From: Eleusine coracana subsp. coracana
Taxonomy: Eukaryota > Streptophyta > Magnoliopsida > Poales > Poaceae
NCBI GenBank assembly: GCA_032690845.1
Contig: CM064424.1
Coordinates: forward strand, 45,521,511 to 45,585,510
Reading direction: 5' to 3'
DNA: 64,000 bases
In this document: piece by piece, positions 54,704-64,000 of the stretch
Layout: the number at the start of each line of letters is the position of its first letter
How positions within the stretch are numbered: the stretch's first letter is position 1
Translations under genes and position numbers: made by a program
The notes under the pieces: model-generated
Databases searched by the model: none
What the model saw: only the letters and a program-made list of their open reading frames with translations
Told to the model about the DNA's origin: nothing

Positions 54704-55205
54704 GTTCTTATAACAATCTGTTGGCTGATGTGCTTCACTGCTGATGTTGTAATTAGACTGATTTCAGTAGACCACCAGAGTCTAGATTCATTACCAGGTT
54801 TGTAATGAATTCTTGGGTTGTGTTGTTTCATTCGTGTATTGTATGAACTCGTGTTAAACACTCACAACCAATACACAACTCATGTCAGCCCTCCAAACGA
54901 TGCTCCCAATAACCGATATGAACCATGGAGACTAAGAACTCACTCGATCAAGCATATGCGAATCAGGAGAATTGTCTTGGTCCTCAACAGATGACATGAA
55001 CCCTGGGGACTAAGTAACCCGCTTGGTCAACTTGTACGAGTTGCGATGATACCAAGTCTCAGAATTAAAGTCATGATTTGAACAATAACAATAGACATTT
55101 CACAGAAGCCATAAATTGTATAACTATTCATCATGACTATGATATGTATATATGTATTGTAAATAAACGATCCAAAATGAATATATTACAATAAACTATG
55201 AAAAT
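54704..55205. other. Tat element B spacer between pol and the antisense ORF
   Basis: No ORF is credible. The phrases CCTGGGGACTAAGTAACC and CAAGCATATGCGAATC recall words in the interior of the non-autonomous Tat element (32640-32735), so this is Tat non-coding DNA. Confidence 0.55.
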
Positions 55206-55372
55206 TAAGCATAGAAACGACGTAGCTGTGATATGTTCCTTGAACTTTGAAGGTCTGACCCATCTTCGCGCATCAATCGGTATGCACCTGGCCGAGTGAC
55301 TTCCTTTACTATAAAACGTCCTTCCCATGGAGCCGACAGCTTGTGCTTACCAACCGTCTTATTTATTGGTAT
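55206..55372 (-). pseudogene. Tat element B integrase C-terminus (GPY/F-like module)
   Basis: The minus strand reads KHKLSAPWEGRFIVKEV, then RPGAYRL and ISQLRRFYA with a stop at 55206-55208. This is the typical pol terminus of Tat elements, where the usual K(L/F)xxxWEGP module is followed by PGxYxL and LRRFY. It is only about 48 codons; the rest of pol is replaced by copia C from about 55373. Confidence 0.8.
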
Positions 55373-57409
55373 TTATCTTAGAAAAACACAATCAACCATC
55401 TTAGGTCCAAGTTTGCGTTTCTTATTTATTGGTATGCTAAACATGGCCAAACAACCCCATGTACGCAAATATGAGAGTGAGGGTTTTCTTCCTTTCCATC
55501 CTTCATACGGAGTGATATCACTATTCTTAGTGGGAACTCTATTCAGAACGTGACATGCTATCAAAATAGCCTCCCCCCACCATGCTTTAGGTAAATTGGA
55601 TGTTCCTAACATGGCAATCACTAGGTACATCAATGTCTGGTTCTTCCTTTCAGCAACACCATTAGACTGTGGTGAGTAGGGAGGTGTTTGTTCATGAATA
55701 ATTCCATTCTCCATACAGAAAAGATCAAACTCATTGGAAAAATACTCTCCTCCACGATCAGACCTAACATATTTTATTTTTCTTTCTAGTTGATTTTCTA
55801 CCTCAGCCTAAACCCTAAACCCTAAACATTCAAATGCCTCATCCTTAGTTTTTAGTAGAAACACATAACAGTACCTATTTGCATCATAGATTAATGTCAT
55901 AAAGTATCTTTTCCCTCCTTTTGTCAACACACCATTCATCTCACATAGATCAAAATGTATGAGTTCTAATAGTGTCGAGTTTCTCACGTCTATAGCTTTG
56001 TGAGGCTTACGAGGTTGCTTTGCTTGCACACAAGCTTGACACTTAGAACCTTTGACAACAGAGAACTTAGAAATTAAACTCATACTGGATAGCCGATTCA
56101 TACAACCAAAATTTATGTGACACAAACAAGAATGCCAAACATTAGCCTCAGAATTGTTTGAATCACATGCATGGTTCACAACATTGTTACAAAAATCAGA
56201 AAGGGAGAAGCGGAACAAGCCTCCGCTATCATAGCCTTTGCCAATGAATTGGCCGAACCTCAAAATGACTACTTTATTTTACTCAAAGACCAGCTTGAAT
56301 CCATCTCGACAGAGGAGGGATCCACTAACAAGGTTCTTGTTTATTGAGGGGGCATGCTGCACGTTCTTTAGCCGTATGATCTTTCCCGAAGTGAACTTTA
56401 GATCGACCAAACCAACACCAAGAATAGTAGCATGTGAGTCGTTCCCCATCATGACGGATGAACCTCATGCGATCTGGTAAGAAGAAAACATGAAGATATC
56501 AGCACAAACATGAATATTGGCTCCTGTATCTATCCACCAATCATTAGATTGATATACAAAAAATATACTAGGTAGATTACCATACCCGGAGTCACCAATA
56601 GTCACGTTGGCAGCCTTCTGCCCTTGCTGGATTTTCTTGCCTTTGCGATTGCGACACTTCTTGGCAAAATGCCCATTTTTGCCACACACAAAGCAGACAC
56701 TCTCATCCATGTTCATCTTCTTCTTCTTGAATTGAGTAGTCTGAATAGCCTTTCCTTTTCCCTTCTGGTTCTTCTTTCCAGCGTGATGCATCACATTGGT
56801 GCTGGACTGACCTTCGGGTGCTCTCAAAGGCGCATCTTTTGCCCGAGCCTTCTCTTCAACATCAAGACCCGCCAACAAATCCTCGACGGAGATGTTTTGT
56901 CTTTTATGTTTTAGAGATGTGGCATAGCTCCTCCAAGATGAAGGTAACTTGGCAATAATGCCCCTAGCCACAAACTTGTTAGGCAATTTGCAACCAAGCT
57001 AATCGAGCTCCCTTACAATGAGTTGAAGTTCATGGGCCTACTCGACTACAGAATGGTTATCAGCCATTCTGAAATCGTGGTACTACTCCATGACATACAA
57101 CTCACGCCCAACATCTGAGGCCGAGAACTTGTGCTCAAGTGCCTCCCAAAGTTCAGCAGCACTCGTGATGTGTATATACACATCGCACAACTAGTCAGAG
57201 AGAACGCTAAGGACGCATCCGACAAAAATCATCATGGCCACAAAGAACTCCTGCATCTCTTTCTCGGAGTCGAGAGGTAATACGGGGGGGTTCCCCATGA
57301 CCCAAAACACGCCCATAGCCGAGAGCCACAACTCGACTCTCGTCTGCCATCTCTTGAAGTTCACTCCAGTGAACTTCTCAGGTTTCATAGCCTCGGCAAA
57401 ACCAGCCAT
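55373..57409 (-). pseudogene. Copia C gag-pol fragment
   Basis: Gag starts MAGFAEAMKPEKFTGVNF at 57409, 27 bp from the LTR, with stops near 57193, 57080 and 57000. A complete zinc knuckle CFVCGKNGHFAKKC lies at about 56650-56695. Protease has WWIDTGANIHVCAD (about 56530). Integrase has WHSCLCHINF...CQACVQAKQ, HFDLCEMNG, YVRSDRGGEYF and NGVAERKN, so the DDE residues survive, but TTTAGGG-like repeats at 55807-55827 interrupt the frame with a stop. It ends at MVDCVFLR before the RT. Confidence 0.85.
55807..55827. repeat. Three telomere-type CCTAAAC heptamers inside copia C integrase
   Basis: Three perfect head-to-tail CCTAAAC units (TTTAGGG on the minus strand) replace codons between AFECLGF and AEVENQ in integrase. 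The plant telomere repeat is TTTAGGG. Confidence 0.9.
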
Positions 57410-57436
57410 CACTAAACGCCTATCAGGTTTTTGGAT

Positions 57437-58429
57437 TGTTGGAAATAACAACAGTTTAGTGATAATAAATCTAATTCCAGTAGGTACAAATACTAGATAT
57501 ACTACACGTAATCTAGGCATGCAAACCATCAAGTAAGACCCTATCTCAATTACGTGTACTAATAAATCATGAGACATAAACAAAGAATAGATACTAATCA
57601 TAGCGACTAGCAAACACCTAGGAACAACGCATAGATCACTCGATCTAATCATCAAAATAGGTTAAAAGATGTCTTATAGGAAAGCGCTCCAGCGATGGTT
57701 GTAGTAGAGTCTGATCCGTTGATGAAGAAGGCAATGCAGGTGTAGGCGATTGGTCGATGAAGAAGATGCAGATCAAATCACCAGCGAGCAGTCGCGATGG
57801 CGCTTCCTAAAAACCTGATACGTCCGCTACCCCATGCAAGGACACGAGGAGACGTAGGCTTCGGAGACCTGCTCTCCCGGCACCGATGGCACGTTGGTGG
57901 TGGGATGGGGAAGACGATACGGCAACATAGTAGAGATTGGCGAGAGGCAAAAATTCGTATGTCTATAGAGGAGACGTATCGCCATATATATACACACACA
58001 ACGATAGCATATTTATGGTAATTAATCAGCAATTAAGTAGGCACGTTAATCACCTTTAAGAGAGATTAATTGCTTACCATATTTGGTCAGTGCAATTATC
58101 TCTTGCATAACAAAAATCTGAGTAGCAAAAGGAAGTTGTGACCTCGCACACGCAAGGCTCGGATTTTGCCGGACCATTCACGCGCATGTCGTGCACCTGC
58201 GCCCTTCGTCCCGTCCGGCGAGGCGAGGCGAGCGAGAGCGCGCGTGTGTTCTTCCTCTTCTCTCCTACTAGCTCAAATAGGTGGAAACAACTCAAGTATA
58301 TAAGTTGTTCTTCTCCTCCCTAGACTAGCAATATGGGACTAAAGTTCCCCACCATATCATGCATGTGCACATGGGCCTTTGGAATTTATTGGAATTATTA
58401 ATTTGGACCAGAGCCCAAAACATCTAACA
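57437..58429 (-). repeat. 5' LTR of copia C
   Basis: The minus strand opens TGTTAGATGTTTTGGG at 58429 and closes TTTCCAACA at 57437, about 993 bp. TCTCA at 58430-58434 would be one target duplication. No second copy exists in the window, so the boundaries rest on the TG...CA ends and the proximity of gag. Confidence 0.65.
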
Positions 58430-59916
58430 TCTCAGTCCCTCATAGTTTGATTCAGAGTGAAGTAGAGGAGAAAGAAAAATATAAAAAAAAAATAAGTAGG
58501 ACCCATATTTGAGGGGGTGACTTGAGGCTTCCAAAATCTGAAGTATGAGGATATAATTTAAGAGGACATAAAAGATAGAAGTCCAAATAGAAACTGTACT
58601 AAATTTAAATATTTTGTGAGCCATATAAGAAAAATAGAGTAGAACCAAGGGTGGTATAGGAGATACTCAAGTTGATATTCCTGCTTTTAATGTTTATCGT
58701 GATAGCAATCAATGGCTGAAATTGCTAACAAGCTCATCATTGAGTACTGGACTGGTCCAGAAAAATCGACCTCATAAACTGCAGTGCACAAAATATACTA
58801 CATGCTGCTGATATTGTTCCCAAGTTGAAATTGTGCCGACTTGTCATGAACATGTGAGCAAATATCATCATTTTGTGTCCCATGTGGCTGCAATATCTCT
58901 AGCGCATGCTGCGCATCTGTGCTGTCGTACGACAGTGTTTTGTATTCTACCATCATGGAGATGCAGCTGTTGCATATCGGATGAGAGAATTCCTGTGTAC
59001 GCAATTTTATCATGCTATATATCTGTCCACTTGTTTATCTTTCCTGACAAAGATGTGGTATGTTTTTACATATATTACACGCTTGAACTGACATTGAGCG
59101 GTTGACCGATGGAATATTGCACCCAAAAAATATAATATGGTCTTAGCTCTCATGATGCTTATTCTTAATTTAAAGTTTGATAGAAACATTGATACTCAAT
59201 AAGTGCTATATACATCAACACATGATATATATAGTACACATTAGCTAACTTTATTTTTGAATAGTATAAAAACTTTACATGAATTATTATACAAGTGCAT
59301 ACGACGATGGATAACATAGTGTTTAGGTCACAACACGTGAGGTGGGAAATAGTTCACAGCAATTGAAACTTACTCCCATAACGTTTGACAGTAGGTCACA
59401 ACATCTATGCTGTCGTACGACAGCGTTTTGTATTCTACCATCATGGAGATGCAGTTGTTGCATATCGGATGAGAGAATTCCTCTGTACGCAATTTTATCA
59501 CGCTATATATCTGTCCACTTGTTTATCTTTCAAAGATGTGGTATGTTTTTACATATATTACACGCCTGAACTGACATTGAGCGGCTGATGGATAGAATAT
59601 TGCACCCAAAAAATACAATATGGTCTTAGCTCTCAGGATGCTTATTCTTAACTTAAAGTTTGATAGAAACATTGATGCTCAATAAGTGCTATATACATCA
59701 AGACATGATATATATAGTACACATTAGCTAACTTTATTTTTGAATAGTATAAAAACTTTACATGAATTATTATACAAGTGCATACGACGATGGATAACAT
59801 AGTGTTTGACAGTAGGTCACAACATGCGAGGTGGGGAATAGTTCATAGCAATCAAAACTTACTCCCATACTCTACTGCTTTTTGGGGTGAAAATCAATAT
59901 AGTCACCAGTAGCAAA
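58430..59916. other. Anonymous DNA with a spaced direct duplication
   Basis: No gene is supported. Two copies of about 465 bp start at 58916 and 59404 (offset 488). They share GCTGTCGTACGACAG, ATGGAGATGCAG, TCGGATGAGAGAATTCCT and ACATTGAGCGG, and the second has a small deletion (CCTGACA lost before AAGATGTGG). The ORFs here are repeated in both copies only because the DNA is duplicated. Confidence 0.6.
58916..59868. repeat. Direct duplication, two copies 488 bp apart
   Basis: Copy 1 is about 58916-59375 and copy 2 about 59404-59868. Between them lies the phrase TTTGACAGTAGGTCACAACA, which also recurs after copy 2 (59806-59825). The copies have diverged by scattered substitutions and one indel. 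Confidence 0.85.
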
Positions 59917-59929
59917 CACAATAGCAAAA

Positions 59930-60190
59930 AGGTCCTGTAGTGGTGGTTGGAAAGGCACTGTAGCGGTGAGCAGGCCACCCTGACGCTATACAAACGTTGC
60001 TACATATGCATTTGTAGTGGCGGGTGGTCCGACCGTGAAACCAACCGCCGCTATAGACCACTTTATAGTGGCGGTTAAAGATGTCAACCACCGCTACTGC
60101 ACGAGTCCAATAGCGGCGGTTGAAATCTTCAACTGTCGTTATTTTGTTTCGGCAGTAGCGGAGGTTGAAGATGTTAACCACTGCTACATG
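59930..60190. repeat. CACTA 2 subterminal repeats
   Basis: Words such as AACCGCCGCTATAG, TAGTGGCGGTTAAAG, AATAGCGGCGGTTGA and GTAGCGGAGGTTGA occur in both orientations and resemble those of CACTA 1 (30620-30860). Confidence 0.75.
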
Positions 60191-60346
60191 CTTTTTAAAA
60201 AAATAAAATAAAATTGCTATATATACACATAAATCATAAAATCTACACACATAATATTTACATCACAGAATATAGCCAACATCTCATCATAGGAATTTAC
60301 AGCATATCATCACACAGTATATACAACATCTCAAAATATTAATACT

Positions 60347-63197
60347 TTACAAAATGTCTCGTAATACATAGTCATCATCTTTATTCGACACATTGGGCTC
60401 ATATGGTGCTCTCGAACCAATCCACTCACAAAGGGACCTATGTTTTGTTGCTAGTTCACTGTTTGAATCAAACAATATCCCTTTTGGACTAGTTACCTCT
60501 CTTAAAAGAAAATGACAAAGAGAAGCTACAACTAAATACTTAGAATTTGTACTCAAATGAATGTGTTCTTGAGGAATCATACTCTTTCTGATCTCGTCGT
60601 TCTTCTTCATCTTTCCTTTCCATGATGCCCTTTCCCTTGTGGCTCTCTGTGTCACATGAGTAGAGTATGTTAATACAAGATCTTAAAAATCCACTATAGA
60701 ATAAAGTAAAATGGCATAAACAAAATCAACTTACCTCTTCATCGGACTCTTTAGCGATATGGTCCAGGTAAGCTGACGAGCTAGACGCGAACACATACGT
60801 GTATTAGCCACAATGCACACTTCCTCTTACTTACTTATAGCACTATGTAGTAGAGAACACAAGTTAGTTATACTTTATATGATGGATACTACGATAAATA
60901 CATGTATGCGATGCTTATAAATCTTACCCAAAAGTTAATGCGGAATTACATCTTCTTTTTCCGTTTTGGATGACATTTTCCTCCCGCTTTGACATATTTC
61001 TCGTAACTACTAAATCATCGACAAAGGCGTATCATTAGATGATATTACCATTATCAAATCATATACACATAGACTAATTTGTTACCTATCTATGAGTTCC
61101 ACAATGTCGTTGTACAACTTCTTGTCGGAGTCGAGACTGTCCAACACCAAAAGATACCCATTTGTGGGAATTATCATAAAACAGATCCAATGATCACTAC
61201 AACAATATTGACAACAAGTTACTTGCAATTGGATTTCACTTTAACATATAATACATGATGAAGGCAGTAGTGGTCCAACTTACTCGAAGTTGTAGGGGCC
61301 AAGATGCATTGTCTATCTTTCCACTTGAGGTAACACTCCCATAAATAATTTATCCTTGCTTCATTTGTCAGGACCGCCTTCATTCTAGCTATCTCTGTCA
61401 GTGTCTTATGCTGTTCGGGTTGACGTAGGCCACCTTCCATTCTTTTCTATCGACCCTCTTTCTTTGGAAAAATGAGTTCATGCTACAAAAGAAAGACATA
61501 AGATACATAGAATTGTCCTTGAAATACGAAGTAGATCGTACGCAAAACTTACATGCACCACAAGGTGATGAAGGTGATGTCCATCCTTCCTAGGTGAAAC
61601 ATTAAGTGGATATCCTCCCAAAATAGGCCTAAGGTTTGTTCATCGCCTCCTTCATTGAACACCTCATTTGGAATCCTATAAGTGATTGCGGTGATCCCTT
61701 CCTTCGACGCCATCATGTACAAGTCATGCAATTTCCGCATCTCCCATGGGAGGTTCTTGTACATGTTGTTTGATATAAGGGGTTTATCGAATTTGAATGT
61801 CCAGTGGTCCACATCGTCCGCAAGATTGTCCAAAATTTGATGTCGTACGACAATTTATCCCGAGGATTTTGTTCTTGCAGGATGAGCTTACCAGTGTTTG
61901 CTACACGTTTTTTCAATCCAGCCAGGTACTTATCAATATCATTTTTTGCTTTTAGGTCCTTTGGCTCTTTGTCAAAACCGGTAATCGTCTTTGGGATTAC
62001 CGTAGCCTTGACAACAACTGGTGCAGGTTGGACTTGAATTATTGGAGCCTGAACTTGAACCGTCTTAGGCGCTGTTGACGGAGGCTTGAGTTGAACAGTC
62101 TCCGAGAGAGGCTCATGTTCTCTATAGATTATGGGACTGAGAGTCAAGCCGTCTTCTGCATGAGTCATAGAAGCTATCGTAGAGATAGGAGATTGTTGTC
62201 TAGCTGTCATGACGGGCTAGCTCGCATGAAAGAACCCATGGCCAGACAATGGGGGTGGAGAAGCTCATGTCGAGAGGACTACATCACAATGTTTCCATAT
62301 GATGAAGGAGCTGAGCGCATCCTAGAGAGTTTCTATTCCCGCCTCAAGTATCGGGCATTCGATCTTGTTGTGCTCATAGCCAGATACTATTTTCGGCATG
62401 GAGACACGCACATAACCGGGAGGGATATCCTGGTTATGAAGCGTCCATCTTGGAAGTGCCATGTCGGATGCAACCTTCATCGTCTTCTCCTTGTATCCAA
62501 ATGGCACATGCAACTCGCAAGGAGTATCCTCAGTAAGGTCCTCTGTTTCTGGTTGCATCAAGGCTGATGGTTCCGTGGAGGCTGATGGTTGCATGGAGAC
62601 TGATGGTTGCGTGGATGAGGACATACCACGAAAGAAGACATCCATTGCTGCCTCCAAGTTGGGGGGTCCAAACGACTGCTTTTTGTGTCGATAGCTAGCA
62701 TCGAAAGGTGTCGCCTCCAAGCTTCCTTACCTTTTTCTTCTTAATCTTTCTTGTGCAAGGTATGATTCTTGTACAGGTGAGAGGATGTCTCGAAGAAACC
62801 TTCTTTCCATGTGACCGATGATGACACTCCTTGTACCCGACCACCATGTTCGCTGGTCCCAATAGCCATGGTGAGCTGGTCCTTGTGATACTCAGGTGTA
62901 AATAGACTAGCCTCCGTCTGTGTCGTGATGAGACCTTTCAAAGCTCCCACAACTTCACTTGTCGCGGGATCCTTCACAATGATCTCTCCTTCTTCGGTTA
63001 AATCAAAGCGACCATACACCCAGTTCCTGGTACGCTCATTGGTATTTAGCAATGGATCAGGTTTTCCTTCCACGCGAAGCTTGGCTTCCTACTCTCTCTG
63101 AATCGGAATCTTCTTTTTGCATCCGCTCGGACCTAACCGTTGCTTGTACTTGTTCCGCTTGTTGAGCTCAACCATCTTTTCACTGAGCTCTTTCAAA
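60347..63197 (-). pseudogene. CACTA 2 second ORF: Transposase_24-like plus Ulp1-like protease domain, decayed
   Basis: The reading runs leftwards. ELSEKMVELNKRNKYKQRLGPSGC and RTRNWVYGRFDLTEEGE, then AIGTSEHGGRVQGVSS (63197-62741), form the Transposase_24 type region. PCELHVPFGYKEKTMKV and PPGYVRVSMPKIVSGYE (62720-62165) follow. The next part (61860-61549) has PWEMRKLHDLYMMAS, which precedes the Ulp1-like peptidase in grass CACTA proteins. The peptidase segment (about 61210-61084) shows DHWICFMIIP with the catalytic-type His and LVLDSLDSD with the Asp. The Gln-Pro-Pro-Gly...Cys block is not visible. The C-terminal stretch (60655-60347) has LCHFLLREVTSPKG. Stops and frame changes, some possibly introns, break it. 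Confidence 0.75.
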
Positions 63198-63202
63198 AAG
63201 TT

Positions 63203-63587
63203 TCATCTAGTGACTCACCTAGTTTTTGTGCAAAGGTTTGGTACTGTCTATTGTAAGAGACTTACGCATAGACTTGACTTGATTGATACTCTCATGGTAC
63301 ATTCAAAGCTTTTCCCAAATTGCATGAGCAATGTCAAGATATGCAACATGATCATGTTCACTCCTACCAAGAGCAGAAAGCAGAATATTGAAAGATTTGG
63401 AGTTGTTTCCATACTTGTTTAACTCACCTACTGGCACGGGGTTGAGGTTGTCTGGTAGGGCGTAGTCCTGCTCAATGATCTCACAAATTGCACGTTCTTG
63501 GCTTAAGAGATAAGCCTTGGTCTATGACTTCCAGTAGGGAAAGTCTTCTCCATCAAACATCCAAAGCTCGATCACATGCTTCTCCAT
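63203..63587 (-). pseudogene. Copia D gag fragment
   Basis: The minus strand starts MEKHVIELWMFDGEDFPYW at 63587 and continues with LLSQERAICEIIEQDY, LNKYGNNSKSFNILLSALG and SEHDHVAYLDIAHAIWE, the N-terminal gag of grass copia elements. There is a stop near 63521 and frame loss after 63300. It ends at about 63203, where CACTA 2 begins, so the rest of the element is absent. Confidence 0.75.
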
Positions 63588-63632
63588 GTCGCCTTCGGAT
63601 CACAAAGCCAGTGAAGGTCAACTAGTGATCAA

Positions 63633-63649
63633 ACTGGCTCTGATACCAA
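63633..63649 (-). other. Primer-binding site of copia D
   Basis: The minus strand reads TTGGTATCAGAGCCAGT, a perfect initiator-tRNA-Met type site one base from the LTR. Confidence 0.9.
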
Positions 63650-63650
63650 T

Positions 63651-64000
63651 TGAAGGACCGAGAAGGCGACCAAAGGGGGGGGGGGGTGAATGGGAGCCAA
63701 TAAAAAGTCTTCACAACAACTTGGCCTATGTCCCAATTTCAACCCGAGCCAACCTCAAAATAGATCACCAAGATTATACACACCAACTTGTGATGTGCTA
63801 ACTCTAGGAGTGATCAATAACAGCAGCATGACACAATAGAAACAAAGGAGAGCAGCAAAGACTCAACATAGTCAAAGAACAGACTCAAAATAGGTCACTA
63901 GACAATCATCAGCAGTGCCGATCACAGGCATCGGCTGTGCCGATAGGCACCAACGACAGTGCCGATCATATCGTCGGTAGTGCCGATTGACATCAAAAAG
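63651..64000 (-). repeat. 5' LTR of copia D, cut by the window edge
   Basis: In plus reading it opens TGAAGGACCGAGAAGGCGACC followed by a G12 run (63675-63686), similar in plan to the copia B LTR end. The last 100 bp carry repeated AGTGCCGAT words. The other end lies beyond the window. Confidence 0.8.

Larger units (their letters stand above)
41738..55372 (-). mobile_element. Tat-lineage Ty3 retrotransposon B, 3' half, interrupted by copia B
   Basis: Reading the minus strand: integrase C-terminus (about 55372-55206), spacer, antisense ORF (54703-43096, that is, plus-strand coding), non-coding part with repeated GGGGGCT words, polypurine tract (42168-42156) and 3' LTR (42155-41738). CATTG at 41733-41737 would be one target duplication. 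Gag, protease, RT and the 5' LTR are lost; at 55372 the sequence passes into copia C. The copia B insertion (46073-54404) lies within the antisense ORF. Confidence 0.85.
55373..58429 (-). mobile_element. Truncated Ty1/copia element C
   Basis: The minus-strand element has a 5' LTR (57437-58429), gag, protease and integrase but no RT, RNase H or 3' LTR. It breaks off at 55373, where Tat B pol begins. The word CTTATTTATTGGTAT is present at the junction (about 55359-55373) and again inside copia C (about 55420-55434), consistent with a microhomology-mediated deletion. Confidence 0.8.
59917..63200 (-). mobile_element. CACTA transposon 2, one terminus and second ORF
   Basis: The left terminus CACAATAGCAAAAAGG (59917) aligns with the CACTA 1 end at 17 of 24 positions, including CCTGTAG. 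Subterminal TAGCGGCGG/CCGCCGCTA words fill 59930-60190. The remainder holds the family's second ORF on the minus strand. tnp2 and the other terminus are absent; at about 63200 it joins a truncated copia D. Confidence 0.75.

Noticed and set aside
58833..59588. Duplicated small protein-coding gene
   Set aside because: The ORFs recur because the DNA is duplicated; frames differ between copies and no start or domain is conserved.

Overview
This window is nuclear DNA from a grass (Poaceae), almost certainly from a repeat-rich intergenic region. The evidence is nested long-terminal-repeat (LTR) retrotransposons of typical grass lineages (Ty3 Tat, Athila and Tekay; several Ty1/copia), CACTA transposons with TAGCGGCGG-type subterminal repeats, L1-type LINE pieces, and one intact nine-exon host gene. 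I see no prokaryotic, organellar or viral gene, no rRNA or tRNA gene, and no CRISPR array. The species cannot be named from sequence alone.

The only convincing host gene is a complete tail-anchored (peroxisomal-type) ascorbate peroxidase on the minus strand, 24390-26384. It has 9 exons, 8 GT-AG introns and encodes 291 aa with every catalytic residue present. It sits in a relatively transposon-poor island, about 22.7-28.9 kb.

Layout, left to right. 1-3627: 3' part of a plus-strand Tat element A, with an antisense additional ORF, a 60-bp tandem repeat, a polypurine tract and a 3' LTR. It is inserted in the gag of a minus-strand Athila element (3628-5602, 5' LTR 4317-5602). 5857-6680: Mutator-like element with a GC-rich core. 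7285-8604 and 15415-15765: a minus-strand LINE split by a complete copia element A (8605-15414, target-site duplication CCATA). 15766-21.6 kb: 3' half of a degenerate Tekay chromovirus and its roughly 4-kb LTR. 21672-22015: MITE. 22016-22692: Tat 5' remnant. 24390-26384: APX. 28976-29306: LINE RNase H remnant. 29307-30473: small CACTA derivative. 30609-40967: CACTA 1 carrying a decayed tnp2 transposase, interrupted by a complete non-autonomous Tat derivative (31268-34193, duplication TAGGG) and by a Tekay solo LTR (36216-40073). 41738-55372: minus-strand Tat element B with an antisense, intron-containing ORF, split by a complete copia element B (46073-54404, duplication TTGTC). 55373-58429: truncated copia C. 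59917-63200: CACTA 2 with a Transposase_24/Ulp1-like second ORF. 63203-64000: 5' end of copia D.

The transposon ORFs are nearly all broken by stops, frameshifts or deletions. The two Tat copies show the most interesting biology: a multi-intron gene carried antisense to the retrotransposon, with the same intron positions in both copies. Because the splice signals lie on the antisense strand, the element's sense genomic RNA would not be spliced there, which can explain how introns survive retrotransposition. The three perfect target-site duplications, and the solo-LTR duplication, allow a relative insertion order to be reconstructed. Boundaries given without a target-site duplication are approximate.
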